A stretch of DNA of 64,000 bases, from positions 682,001 through 746,000 of the forward strand of contig CAUJRU010000138.1 in assembly GCA_963277665.1 (NCBI GenBank). The letters are read 5' to 3'. The notes beneath the pieces were generated by a model, which had not been told where the DNA came from, made no database searches, and was given only the letters and a program-made list of their open reading frames with translations. A program made the position numbers and the translations under genes. Below are positions 47,546 to 60,600 of this stretch, piece after piece (position 1 is the first letter of the stretch; each line of letters starts with the position of its first letter). This stretch comes from Viscum album (Eukaryota > Streptophyta > Magnoliopsida > Santalales > Viscaceae).

Positions 47546-50500
47546 ATAATGTCAAATCAAAAATATCATTGGTAATAGCAATATTGATATAAATTAAATT
47601 CTTAATTATCGGACATTATGTTTTCTAGGAAAATGAAAACATCACCATCATGTCCTTTTCATAATATAGATTAAATCTGTAGGTAGAAACCTATCTATTC
47701 CCCTGGGAAACAAAATCGAAGGGGTTTTTTCTTAATAAATTTATCCCATGAGGCTACAGATGCATCAAAAGGATTTTATAAATCAATCCCCAATATGTAT
47801 AGTGAATGTCCAAATTGTTCCTCATATATCGAATAATCGATTTAATTAATGAAAAATTTTCTTTATCAAATAACTGTATTAAGTTAATAATAAATATTTT
47901 TCAAATATTTCCACATAAAATAAAAAACCTATCAATGAAATTACCATTTTTAAAATTCAATACAGTTTAGGAAATGAATGTCTCCATGATAAATGATATT
48001 GATAATTAAGGGAAACATAATTTCCAATAATCACAAAAAGTGACTATATAAAGCGGACTATGGAAATGAATCAATGATGTGAATATGAACACTATCCTTG
48101 GAAAAATAAATAACAAATCATATAATTGATGAATAAGGATGGTATAAATATAATATCCCGTGTTAATTAAAATAATTGGTTTTTTTTATTCATTAAAGGA
48201 AACTCTGTAAAAATATCTTTTAAAACATTATTGGTGACAATATACTATTAAATTTAAAAATAAAAAAATAATTACCATAAAAAATAACATTAAAAAATAT
48301 TTCATTAAAAAATAACCATTTATAATTTCAAATTAACCATCAAATAAACGATGAGATATTATTTCGTACATGTCGTATAAGGTAAAAATAACATTTTTTA
48401 TGGTAAAACGATTAAAAAAATTCATGTTCACAAAGAGACAATAAGATTACATTGAATTTTTTTTATAATATATAATAGAAAATTAATTTGATAAATCATT
48501 TAGTAATATTTATACAAAATTAAAACATTTTTATAAAATATTGTTTTTATTAGAAAATTGGTTCTTTGAATAAATAGATAAATGAATTTGTATTTCCTCA
48601 TAACAAATTTAAAACATTTTGAGTCCAAAAGAGTCTAAAATTGGTACTATAACATGAAAATGTTCATTAATATTCATTGGCAAATAAAATCAATTGTTTT
48701 AGAGAATTATTAACATACAAATTTCATTCTTTAAATTTCAAGAGAGAGAAATATCGATTAGAATGTGATTGTGGAAAAATACATTAAAATCATAATAAAA
48801 TTGAAGTGAGATGAAATAAATGAATTGATAATGGGTATAAAAATTAAATCTACATATAATTATTGTTAATATATCAATATATAGTCAAATTAATTACATA
48901 GATAATCATATAATATTAATGACAATGAGGAAGTAATATAATTCCATGAAAAAGAATTGATTTATGAAATTTATTTACAACTTGGTAATGTCCAGTTCAA
49001 CTCACCTAAGATGCAATAATTCAAATTGAAACTCACGATAACATGAATAATTTATTCACCATTATATTAAATGTATATTGGGAATTATATAAATGATATA
49101 AAATAAACCGGGTGCATAACATTACAGTAATCATAAATGAATTTAAATTGAGACAAAATCCGTAACATTGTGTTCCATTATTTGTAAACATTCTTTAAAC
49201 ACATTTATAACTAATTTATGAAGTTTAAAAAATAATACTATAGCCATAATAATATTTATAATATCATATATTAACTTCTTAAAATATATTAATACTCGTT
49301 TGTAAATAATCTTTCATTTTTTTCTCTATTTTGGGTGTCAATTGCCTAGTTTTTCAAATTTGTTTTGACTTGTAATTTTTTATCTCCTTAAATTGATCTT
49401 GATTTTATAGTATCCATAATTCAAAACCAGATATAATTATAATATATATTACTTATATATATGAATTTATAATAATCCATTTTATTTGGAGATAGAAAAT
49501 GAAATCCATTGTTCAAGGTGATAGTAGGTCGTATGTACGCATGAATGCTACATCCATTTCATTTTCATATTTAAATTAATAAAAAATAAAATATATATAT
49601 ATATATATATATATTTTAATTAAACATAAAATTTTTATCTCATATATGTCACATATTTTTATTAAACCCATTATTAATATATTCCATGTAATGTTTGAAC
49701 GAATCATATCACTTTGATGAATTTGTAGTCCACACATCCACAAACAATGTTATCATATTCCCACAAAATGGAAGGCATTAATATATGGTTTATTAAAAAT
49801 TAAATTTATGATAAACCATTTTAAATATCATATATATAATATATAAACTATAAATACATAATTATTCTAACATTTAAATGTTTAAAATGGAAGAAATAAC
49901 GACATCGATTTACGAGGCGGTAGTCTATTGTACACACTAATGATGATTTCATATCCCATTTGATGGATGGGTTTAAAAGTGTAGTTAAAATAATAGATGA
50001 AAAAAAAATTATGTTAAATATTATTATTTTATTATATATTCATGTAATAAAATTAATTTATGTAGTTTTAGTGTAAATGAAAGAAAAGTTCAAGTTAAAG
50101 AGAGTTATTTCTTATTCGGGTAACTCCTTTTGATTTATACCAAAATACATGACTAGTATGATTTTTGACAAAAAAAATGATTCTTCTAGTATTAGGTTTA
50201 GAAATTTGGGTGATTATTTAGGTTTTTTTGGTGAGTAAATAGGATTCAGAGGTTTGAATAAGTGGATGGGGTGAGTGTCTTTTTATAGTGGAGGATGAGT
50301 GGATGTCTTATAATGTTTTGAAAGGGGGAATTACACTCATGTTTATTCATGTAATGTGGTTCAAAAATTGATCCAATTTATATAAAATATAGTATATTGT
50401 TTAAATATTTCCATAAATTATATTTTTTACACGTTTTTAATTCATTTTGGCCATTATTCTTAAGGTTTTGTCCCATGTTAAGCTAAATATTACCTTATTC

Positions 50501-51800
50501 ATTGTAATTAATTTTAAATTCCTTCACTAATATTTTACATCAAAAAGTAATTTATTCTTATTCTACAAAATAAATTATTATTATTACAAATATTGAATGC
50601 ATCTTCCAATATTATATATAAATAAGTGGAATAAATTAATTTAAATGTAATCATTAAGAAGGGATGACAGAGCGGGTTTTTAAAGTAACAATGTTCAAAA
50701 GTATGAAATGTTTTTATATCCAAATTCATTTTGATTTTGATTCCAATGAATGAAATTGGACTAATTCATGTTTCATTAATCTAAATATACTTAACAAATA
50801 TTAAAATATACTTTAACTATATTATATAATTATATGAAAAATAATTTTTCAATTAAAATTTAGTATTTTTCACTGTTCATCAAAAAATTAATCTTCCTAA
50901 CATAATAACTAAAGTCACCCTAAGAAAATTTTGATGTTCATATTTCAAAAATAATTTTTATTTTGAGATATAAAATTTATAAAATTTTCAAAATTTAATT
51001 TTAAATTAGGTTTTCCAATTATGGAAAAAAAAATTCCTTTTTTAGAAATATACAATTTTTATGCATAAAACTGGATTTATTATAATGTTATGCATATCAA
51101 ATATATTGCATGAATATCAAAAATATTTTATATATATATCATAAATATCATTTAATAATTGTATTTAATTTAATTTATTATGATAAAACACTTTTGGTGG
51201 ATAATTATAGTTTTTATAAAAATATCCCCTTTATATTCAATTGCTTCGTATAATAATTTCCAATTAATTTGTAACAAATAAATTAAATAATTAAAATTAA
51301 TATGTTAGTTAATCCTATTTATAACTTATAATTTAACAGAAATTTTATATATTATTAAGATAAATAATTATATTTTAATAATATATTGGGGTTCAGTGGA
51401 ACATTTTCTTGCGTGTAACACAAGCTATCAAAGATAGTATTTCTTGCATGTGATTCCAAAAAAATATTTATTGTGTCAATTTCATGATATATAATTTTAA
51501 AATTAATTTTAAATATTACATATTCTATAAATTATCGATTATATATATTCCATTCTATGATTGGTGTTGTGTTTCATACACACTATTAAATAAAATGTTC
51601 TTACTTTAAAATTTTATGTTTTAATTGTATATAAAAAGGTTAAAACTAATTTATAAACATATATTTGCAATGTTTCATAATTTGAAAGAGTATAAGGAAA
51701 AGGGAAGTCTTATTTTGGACCTCACTAACACATTTCGTTGGAATTAGTGGATCCATGAGACTTTTAGTGCATGGAATCCCGTAAGAGTATTTATTAGATT
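47546..51800. other. very AT-rich DNA without a recognisable gene
   Basis: Poly-A/T runs and short AT repeats dominate. A perfect (AT)12 microsatellite occupies 49,591-49,614. No retroelement protein motif was recognised. Frames such as the minus-strand one at 50,535-50,729 contain no domain. Confidence 0.5.
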
Positions 51801-51839
51801 TTCCATACACTAAAATAGATAACTAATTGCCTACCATAT

Positions 51840-52450
51840 ATTCCAACCATTAAAGAAAGATGAAAAGTGACTCATAATAGTTTTAGTGATATGTATGAAT
51901 CATTGATGGTTTTTCAATATTCAGTGATTCAGAATGATGTAATGATCAAATTGTTCAAAGACAAGTATAAGGCTCACAATAGAAGAATATATCAATATGT
52001 TAAATAAATGATTACTCTTTATGGGGACTTAAGTGAACAAGATTCTCAATTAATTTGCTTCAATAATGTTTCTGTTGAAATTTTAAATCTATTTTAAAAG
52101 ATATCTTTTTATGTATTGGATGGAGTTGTTTTTTTGGAGAACTTCAATGGTCTTTATTATTCTTAAAATGGAGAAATAATTTTTTATGATGAAATTTGGA
52201 TGTTGAAAAAGGAAAATGAAGGGTTCTGATAATTTTTAAAAATAGTTCATATGGTTAAAGGAGGAAAATAATAGAAATTTATTCTTAAATGGGAGGCATA
52301 AAAATTTATGGCCGATAATTGGAGGTTATTATTAATGGAATATGGGATAGTAAAGATCAATTAATTAGTTTTCAAAACCATGAAGGATCATGATAATTTG
52401 AAGAAATAGGAAGAGATTTTCAAGATGAGATATAAGATATAATGAAATTT
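51840..52450 (+). pseudogene. decayed coding-like segment upstream of a second SIRE-like 3' end
   Basis: One plus-strand frame stays readable across stops: SFSDMYESLMVFQYSVIQND, then VMIKLFKDKYKAHNRRIYQYVK, stop, MITLYGDLSEQDSQLICFNN, followed by KENEGF and KGGK segments. The density of Glu, Asp and Gln suggests former coding DNA rather than random AT-rich sequence. It lies 0.6 kb before a polypurine tract and an LTR-like segment, where an env-like or other 3' ORF would be in a SIRE-type element, but I cannot match it to the env-like domain with confidence. Confidence 0.3.
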
Positions 52451-52711
52451 TTTTACATCTAAACAAATGATGTTTTTATAATTTTTTGAATAAAATATTA
52501 GTTTGAATGAAATTTTATCCAAATACCTTTTTCAATAATTTTTTCAAATTTATTTTTTACAAATGATATTTATTATTATATTGGATGTGTAGTTATTCAA
52601 ACAAAAATGGTTTTTTATTTTGTTTTTCAAATATTTTATGAGATTATATTACTTTATTATTCCATTAATCAAATCAAAAATATGGATACTTTTTTATGGG
52701 TAATAATTTTT

Positions 52712-53022
52712 GAAGGGGGACAATTTATATAAGGGGGAACTTTTATATAAAGGGAATATTTATATTAAAAAATTGTAGATAACTATCTAAGGAAGATATT
52801 TTAATAAGGATGATAATCCAAAGTAGTAATACTTTCTATAAAATAAATAATTATGAATAAAATTCTATATTATCATCTCAAGGGGTGTTATGTTGAGTAA
52901 AGAAATAAATTTCTAATTATGTATACCTATGAGGTTTATAAAATGAACAATGGGTTGTAGGTATTTCTAAGGTAATAATTTTTCATTTTAATAGTTCTGT
53001 TTTTTTCTTTCTAAAAGGGGGG
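52712..53022 (+). other. series of polypurine tracts
   Basis: Runs gaaggggga (52,713), taagggggaa (52,730) and ctaaaagggggg (53,011-53,022) resemble the repeated tracts in front of the 3' LTR of the SIRE-type element at 43.0-43.3 kb. The last one would prime at the LTR start near 53,029. Confidence 0.5.
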
Positions 53023-53028
53023 TATTAT

Positions 53029-54060
53029 TGACTTGAATTTTTTACTTTTGAATTTAAATTTAATTAATTTAGAAAGTCAGAAATAGTTAAATGCTTTATT
53101 TAAAAACTAAATTAGTAAATTTATATATCCCATGGGTTTTTGGAATTTTTTTTTGAAATCAAAATTTTCTACCTAATGAATAAATTATTTGAATATGAAA
53201 CAAATATAAACTCTTATTCTTAAATCTAATTCATTATATTGAATGTGCATATAGTCAATTAGAAGGGGATTTTTTCTATTTATTGGATAGACTATTTTCT
53301 TTTTAATAAAACTGACCTAATTCATATCTATCAGATTGGAAATAGTTCTTGTCCATTGGATTCACTATATTTTAGTTCTTAAAATTTATAAACTAATTTT
53401 ATAGTCTATAGGACTATCCTAAGTTTATAATTATAGTAATTAGAATTATTTATATCTTACATAATTAATAATATTATTGTGATGGTGCTTAAAAAGATAA
53501 CATCATATGGAAATGTTTTTTTTAGTTTTCAAGTGAATAACTTCTAAGATGTTGCAACTGACTCTGATAATTATAGAAATATGATCAATGGAGGAATACC
53601 TATAAATAAGAGTATATTCAATGAGATCAAAGATTATACATTTTCAACTCAATATGTTTGAAAGTTTTTATCTACCAAAAATTACCATTTTTAGGATTTA
53701 TAATTTTCTAGAGTGCTGTAGTTATATGGAATAAATCTGTGGATTTTAAATTCTTAATAAAACATTTTTATATATTATCTTTTCCTGAACATTTTGTAGA
53801 TCGAGGCATTATACGTACAATAAGATATGTGAATATAATCCAATTGATTGAGGTATTATAAGGATTGGAAGATATATATGACACATATCATCATATCAAG
53901 GGCTTCTAGTTTTTGGAAGACATATTTATTTTGATCATTATTTCAGGGATTTACTGGTGTGGAAGGACATGCCTTTACATTTAATTTTAAAACTGTGGAT
54001 ATCTAAATTTAGGATTTCTTGACTTCATTAACTCTTATGTTTAAAGATTAAAATTACTTT
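53029..54060 (+). repeat. probable 3' LTR of a second SIRE-like Ty1/copia element
   Basis: It begins TGACTTGA directly after a polypurine tract. It contains TATA sequence cctataaata at 53,599 with a ttcaactcaatatg initiator-like stretch downstream. It also contains aagggcttctag-tttttggaagacat at about 53,917, closely like the aagggcttccagggataggaagacat at about 37,513 in the SIRE LTR. The right end is not fixed. No matching 5' LTR is in the window; the element may be truncated upstream. Confidence 0.45.
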
Positions 54061-54294
54061 TATAATGTCTATATGTCATTATATAATTATTTTTTTTAAT
54101 TTTTTATATAAGTTATAAATTCTAATGAATTTAAATTTGAATTTTTTTTACAAACATTTAAATAAATTGTTTTATCATTATTTTTATGAGATAAAAAAAT
54201 AAGAAATATTTATCAATTTTTTAGATCAGATATACATAATATGACCATTGTACAATATCTACATCCTATCTTTTTAATTAAATATGTTTTGGGT

Positions 54295-56560
54295 TGTGTG
54301 TTAGTTTAAATGATTGAACTGACATTCACCCCCAATATATAGCCCTTATAAACTCTTGTGATCCAATATATGTCATCAATATTGACAAGACCCACTATTC
54401 AGTGCTCATTATCTAGTCTGATATAGGGAAAATTATTATCAATGTAGCACTCTTGGATTTATGTATATAACCATGTGTCTATGTATCCTAGGTATATAAA
54501 GTGTTTTGGGAAGGATTCAGAGGGTTTAGAGTACTTTTCAAATGTTTTGGGGATTTTTAAGGGTGCATGGTTGGTGCACAGTTATTCAAAACCATGAAAC
54601 ACCTACAATACACTATGCACAATGATTCATGGGCTATAGGGATGGAACATGGTTAGGTGCTTGGTTTTTTCATTCTGTGTTGAATCCTAAGAGAAACATT
54701 GTAGTGTTGGATAGATAAATTTTTCATAGTAGGCACACAATTTTTCTAACTATGCATGCCAACCATGTGAGGTCCCCTTTGAGAAAGAAGTTGGTAGACA
54801 GTTAGCAAATGATTTGTCTAACTGTTAGACTAGCCATGAATTATTTAAATACAAGATACAAAAAATGTGGATCTTGGTTGGGATTAAGAATTAACACCTC
54901 TTTTTCACCAAATAGACCCTAACTTGATATTTCAATCTCCCATATGTATTATAGGCTTCTCTCATCACTCTGGAGGTGATTAAAAGTCTTTTTTTGGTAT
55001 GTTAAAGCAATATTATTATAGTACGTCTTCATTTGTGTTAGTTTTTCTTTGTTTTCCATATATCTACTTTCTTATTTCTCTTATTTTATTATATATATGT
55101 CTATTTTGGGTAGATATCGGGGTGTAAAATCTAAATATGATTATATTTGGCCTTGTTGTTATTAGAGGTGAATATTTAAGGGAGGTGTTTGGATTTTCAA
55201 CTACATTTTGTTAATTTTTTCATGTCATTCATCATGTTAATAATTAATTACAATTTTTTTACATCACACTTGACACATATATTTAGAACATAGAGGATTG
55301 ATTTAAATTTTATTGTTATATTGAAATTACTAGAGAAATTCATGTGAATTTCAAGATGGAATCCCTCTTTGGGGATGATTTATTGAATTGTGGAAATCAT
55401 TAATTGTTGTGGAAAGTGAAATTTTTTACATTATTTGAAAATAATGAGTTTAAAATGATTTTTTGGTTTTTTAATTGAATAGTTTTTTAAATAAAGGTTT
55501 TGTTTATTGAAATTGTGTTTTTGGAAGGTTATCAAAAAATGTACAATATTTTTGAAATGGTTATTTTGGATATTTTTTGTGGCATAATGGTTATGTGTGT
55601 TCATGTGACTTTAGGGAAAATAAGGGTATGATTTTACCCCATAATCAGTGGGATGGATAAGGGTCATGGACTCACCTTATCAAATGGTTCATTAAGTGAT
55701 ATCTTATTGATAGTATAAATCAGCATTCACGACTGTAGGGAGGTCGATGTTTTAGGCATGGATGGATGTGTGGTCATGTTGAATGGAATCGATTTTTAAA
55801 GAATTGAACTTGGGAAGTGGATTAAAAGTATTGTTTGGTATAACTACATGTAAATTAGTTGGTTTCAAGAAATCTATCTCAATATATAATGTTTATTATT
55901 ATCTAAAATATAAAATATTTTATTCTATTTTATATTAACTGTATTATTAAAATGTTCTAACATGGTCTTTCTGAGTGGCGTGAGTGGGGTAATCATTTGA
56001 GGAAAGGATAATGAGTTTCCTACCTGACCCCTTATTTATAATAATGGTTCTTTTTCAGGTATATTATTTTCTTTCCATGGGGAATAGTAAATAATCACAT
56101 TCTCTAGTGATTCATAGTGATACATGGGCTATTTTGTGGAGTTAGATCAAGTCGTTTGTTGGAGATTTGGATTTATGTTGTGGTCCTTGAGTTTTTCAGG
56201 ATTTTGTCTTATGTTGTGTACATGGATCGTTTGTTTTCTTCCACTATGGTTCACTTTGTTAATTTTAATACAAATTCAATTTTCTAGTGTTTTATTTCAT
56301 GGATATCATGTATCATGTACTAGTTTATTTGGTAATTTCATGTCTTGTTGGATGGTATAATTTCCATTTGAAAATTTTCCCCAAATTTTAAATCATGCCC
56401 TTGGCATTTATTTCTAGCCTTTACTGCCTCGGGGATGTCTCTTAAGGCCAAGTAATGTACCCCATCCTTATCCATCCCATGAGAAGGGGTGGGATGGTAC
56501 AAGTGGATTCAATATTTGTCCTTAAAATTATCTTTTTGGAACAAGTGGTAATCACATATG
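54295..56560 (+). repeat. probable LTR of a Tekay/Del-like Ty3/gypsy element
   Basis: A TATA-like tatttaaata lies at 54,842-54,851, about 30 bp before a less AT-rich, pyrimidine-poor transcript start region. Then come a ctctggaggtgattaaaagtc block (54,968), a gtggcgtgagtgggg block (55,976), cttatttataataatggttctttttcagg (56,030) and cttggcatttatttctagc...ctgcctcggggatgtctcttaaggcc (56,400-56,455) ending in gggatggtacaagtgg. I remember this order from plant Del/Tekay LTRs. A reverse transcriptase of that lineage follows in the same orientation. Both boundaries are approximate, and no primer-binding site was recognised. Confidence 0.5.
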
Positions 56561-57755
56561 TTAGTCTTTTAGTTTAAATTAATTTTTGTTTATTCATTTA
56601 GATTGGATTTTTGAAAGGATTAAGACTATTAGGACCTATAACATTGACCATAAAAATATGTAGCAAAAAAATTTATACTGAGCTTCAAGTTACAATGGAT
56701 TTGGGTACATAAGTGTTTTAGAGACACTTATAGGCATTGAAATATAATTTTCATGGCTTTATCCAATGAGACAAGCATGACATTCATTGAGGAAATTAAT
56801 CCCCATAATGAGTGAATATTTCATTTGGACTAATGATTTATGAGTTGGTGTAAACATGTTGATTTTTGAAAAATGATAAATTTTGTCAAATTTGAGGATT
56901 TGAAAAGGCCATGGTTATGGAATTGTAAAAAGGGATTGCTGCCAAAATTATGGTGACATTTTTGAAAAAAATTGAACATGGAAATGTTGAATTTTGGAAA
57001 TAATTTTTGGGATATATGATGTGGTAAATTTTGAAAATATTAATCATCAGTTTCTATGGAGTGATACTCATGGAATTTATTTTCTATTTAGAAAATTTCC
57101 CATAATAAGTGTCATAGAAACCATCAATATATATCTTTTGAAAATGTGGTTTCAATTTAGCAAAACATGAAACCAAAATTAGTTCATACTATTGTAATAT
57201 GATTTTCGGGTATAGATAGAGGGAACACGATGGATTACGCAAGGAAAACTGATTGTTATATCCAATACTATAAAAGTTACTCTATCCACATTTCATGTTG
57301 AATTTGAACCATAAAAGGCATAGCTGTTGCTGAATTGGATAAATCATATCTTGGATTTTCTTGGCACACCAGTAGAGTTGATGTCCAAGCTAGTGATGTA
57401 CATACTAGATGATTAGGAATGCTAGTGGTGGTATTTAGTGGATTAGGTTTAATCTGATCAAGGACTTGAATGGTAGGATTTGGAAGAATTGATCAACAAA
57501 AAATTTTATCCTCAAACATTAATAATTAAAATAATGGAATAATTATTCAGTTTTAAATTATAAAATCAATATTTTAGATTATGAGTCCAAATTTAGGGAT
57601 TTTCCCTTCTTTCAATCTGATGTTTTTTTGCAGTGCATCCTTAACAGCATGAATCTTTGAATGAGGGATGTGATAAGAGATTTTATTAAAAATTAATATT
57701 ATCTATATAGTGGATTATATGATGATTTAAAATAGAGTGAATGGGATGATAGAGA
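56561..57755 (+). other. expected leader/gag interval, nothing recognised
   Basis: By position this should hold the primer-binding site and the capsid region of the Tekay/Del-like element. I could not identify either; many stops are present in all frames. Confidence 0.4.
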
Positions 57756-58290
57756 CATATCACGAGATATGGGTGGAGGTATCATGTTGATTCCAAATGT
57801 AAATTGTGGGAACACTAATGTTGGAAGCTATCAGAATAGGGACACCTATTTCCAAGGATGGAGTATAGATTCAAATCATACTGATGGATCAGTGAACCTT
57901 AATATTGGACCCAAGATCTAGCCTATATTTTTTCAATGTTTTTAATTCATGAACATGAAGATAAATTATATGGAACCACCTAGATCAATGAATAATTTCA
58001 ATCATTTAGCGCATCGTTTGCACTATTATCGTAGTGCTATGAGGCCAAGTGTTCAGGACACTTCTGATGTGTCGCATGGATCATATGAATTGACTGGAAT
58101 GGTGTGGGAGAATCATTATCATAATCAGAATGGAGTTATCCATGGTGATTATTGGAATACCATGACTCCTCATTAATGGAAAAATGAATAGTATAATAAT
58201 GAACGAAGTGAAACAATTATGAAATTTTTTGGTGTTGAAAAAGTTATTGAGGATGATCAGTCTAGACCATCGACGTTGAGAGGTATGATT
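57756..58290 (+). pseudogene. decayed Asn/Gly/Tyr/His-rich coding region, possibly gag C-terminus
   Basis: One frame reads, with only a few stops, MGGGIMLIPNVNCGNTNVGS, a YFQGWSIDSNHTDGSVNLNI stretch, the 75-codon open frame at 57,949-58,176 (RSMNNFNHLAHRLHYYRSAM, HGSYELTGMVWENHYHNQNG) and, after one stop, ETIMKFFGVEKVIEDDQSRPSTLRG. The composition is unlike chance AT-rich frames. It sits between a gypsy-like LTR and a gypsy reverse transcriptase on the same strand, so the linker or C-terminal part of gag is the most economical reading. No zinc knuckle was found and no family match is claimed. A captured host exon is an alternative. Confidence 0.4.
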
Positions 58291-58729
58291 TTCTTTAATT
58301 ATACCATTATGTAATTTTTTTTATATGGGCTCATCCCAATACTTTAATGCTTCTCAAGATGTTAATTTTATGAGTATAAAAGTTGAGATTATGCCTTCTA
58401 TGTTAAAACTGCAAACTCTTCTTGGTCAAAGAGAATGTCGAGACTTTAAGCATATATAATGTTCTCTAACTGTTAATGGATATAAGATGATAAAGAATCT
58501 TTTTTCCTATTATGGATGTCTATAAAATAATCCTAGGTATTTATTGGTTGAATGTCTTCAATTCTCACATAAGTGGTTATTCCTAATGTCTCAATTTTAT
58601 GTTTGTAGATGGCATCAAGAATATATTTTTTGGAGACTAGAATGTAATGGCCAGTGAAACGGGCTAGTTTGGACCTACAATTGGAATGACCTCAAACCAT
58701 TTTTCAGAATTTACATTGGCATCGATGGA

Positions 58730-59480
58730 AGCGATCAAATAAAATAGTTTTCTAGTAGATTTGGAACAACATCCAATTTTTTTTCCCGATAATTTCTCAT
58801 CATTTCCACCTGTATAGGAAGTAGATTTTAATATTTATCTCTTTCTAGGAACCATTCCTATTTCCTATGCATCTTATCAGATATAACAAATAGATTTAAA
58901 TTTAATGAAATTAATTTAAAAATAATATGGAAGTAAATGTACCATTTGACCAAGAATGTCTCCTTGGCCAGGTCCAATAGATTGCATGTCAGAATGGGAG
59001 TCTGGGACCTAACCCTTATAGGTAATCATTGATGGTAAATACTCTTCATAATGGTATCCATCCAAAGGGATACCTCTGATAAAATGAATGTCCAGAAGGC
59101 TGATACCATACTCCCCATGGTGGTGATGGAAGGTTTTTATATCAGGGGAATGTCATCTGAACAAATCCTACAGTAGCTCTTGTTGATGGTAGAAATAGAA
59201 TTGGTATGCCATTAAAGCCTTAATCAAACTGATATGTCACAGATCCGCTCCTAACATATATCATGTTTGGAGTAAACAATAATGCAACACCAACTCTCTT
59301 ATGAAATTTCGTCAGAACCTTAGATCATAGTCTTCCACCTAGCCCTTGGACTCCTTAACAATGCTACTCCCAAAGGTGCTTGGGTAATAGGCCGGAGAGT
59401 CCTTGGCAACTAGCTCACTCCCCAAAACTGTCATTGTCATTGAATTCAAGATTCAATTGATCGTATGTGTGGTTTCCATG
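58730..59480 (+). pseudogene. Ty3/gypsy chromovirus reverse transcriptase remnant (Tekay/Del-like)
   Basis: The frame FLVDLEQHPIFFPDNFSSFP, PV, stop, EVDFNIYLFLGTIPISYASY (58,752-58,885) matches the chromovirus pre-RT block 'VV.EFPDVFPE+LPGLPP.REVEF.IDL.PGT.PIS.APYRM'. Next MSPWPGPIDCM stands for 'VSPWGAPVLFV' (about 58,950) and SGT.PL.VIIDGKYSS for 'DGS.RLCIDYR.LN' (about 59,000). WYPSKGIPLIK matches 'NKYPLPRID' (about 59,060). TYIMFGVNNNATPTLL matches 'FLVMPFGLTNAPATF' (59,260-59,305). The YxDD motif should follow near 59,370 but is not readable. No RNase H or integrase follows; similarity fades near 59.5 kb. Confidence 0.65.
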
Positions 59481-60100
59481 GAATAGAAACCATTTTTCAT
59501 GATATTATACAACAGGATATCATCCTCGATTATGACCCACGACTGTGGTGTATCTGTCTAATAGCCTGACATCATCCCTTCGTCTAGAATTCCAAAATTT
59601 CATATGTATAGTCTATAACACCTCACATAGTCCGTTTGATCTTGATTCATCGTAATAAAGTGAATTAGATTATCATATAAAACTCTCTTTGTGCCACAAA
59701 TCATAGGGTTTATAATCATCTAATCCCTCCGAGTAGTATAGGAATCCTCCCTCTCAGCATCAGTCTGATCAATGAAAATTTAGATATGTTATGAAAATCA
59801 AAATATGGTCATGTGAAAAAACTGGGATTCTATGTGGAAAAATAAGTGTGCATTAAAAAGGAAAACCCAATGTAAAATGTGTGAAAAATCATGTTTGGGC
59901 TAAAAAATTAGGGTTTGGCACACAAAAACCTACAGGAGTCCACATAACCGCAACAAAATTGAGGGTTTTCATGAAAGATAGTGGAAATTTCTTGCAAAAT
60001 AGGGGAAATTTAAAACACAAAATAACGTGGTATTATTATCAGAGAAACAATGTACATTTCATGGAATCCTAGGAATCTATATTCATGGATCAACATTTCC
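59481..60100. other. end of the gypsy remnant and junction to other repeat DNA
   Basis: RNase H and integrase should follow the reverse transcriptase but are not recognisable. From about 59,790 the sequence changes character, with purine-rich phrases such as gaaaaatcatgtttgggc and attagggtttggcacac, and shows weak inverted similarity to 60,700-61,020. Confidence 0.35.
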
Positions 60101-60399
60101 ACATGCCAAAAAATTATTTCCTTACTAATGTCCTCTTTTTCGGGCACCACCTACAATAAGTCATAATTTTATGCATTTCCCTCGGAATCCAACCTTCTCA
60201 CCCTCTACAACGCATATATTGAGGGGGGAATATATTGGCACAGACATATAAATGGGGATAAAAAAGGCATTAGGGAACATCCCGAAGGCATATTTTGACT
60301 CCGCAGATGCCCCTGCAACCCACCGAGATAGTGAGTGTTATATAGAAGATTTGTGCTAAAAATATGGAATTTGGAATGAAATATTGGGCGCCATAGAGA

Positions 60400-60600
60400 A
60401 TATTGTGTGTTGGGATCCTAAGATGGCAGTCATCCATGCAAGAAAACTATATGGGTCGATGTGGAATATTCCCTTGTGTCATTACATACCAAACTCATTT
60501 TTGTGATTCCAATGAAAAAATACTCTATAAATAGAATTCCCCCCACCAACACACAATCTTTAATACTGGTATACAATTAGACTAGTGTATCATGTGAGAA
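60400..60600 (+). promoter_or_regulatory. TATA-box promoter region, probably of an LTR
   Basis: A strong plant-type TATA sequence actctataaatagaa sits at 60,522-60,536, followed about 20-40 bp later by ccaccaacacacaatc, a typical CA-rich plant start region. An RY-like catgca occurs at 60,435. LTRs of plant copia and gypsy elements carry the same arrangement. The frame at 60,650-60,892 downstream lacks any known domain, so a host gene is not supported. Confidence 0.5.

Noticed and set aside
49591..49614. (AT)12 run
   Set aside because: An ordinary microsatellite in very AT-rich DNA; noted in the interval description only.
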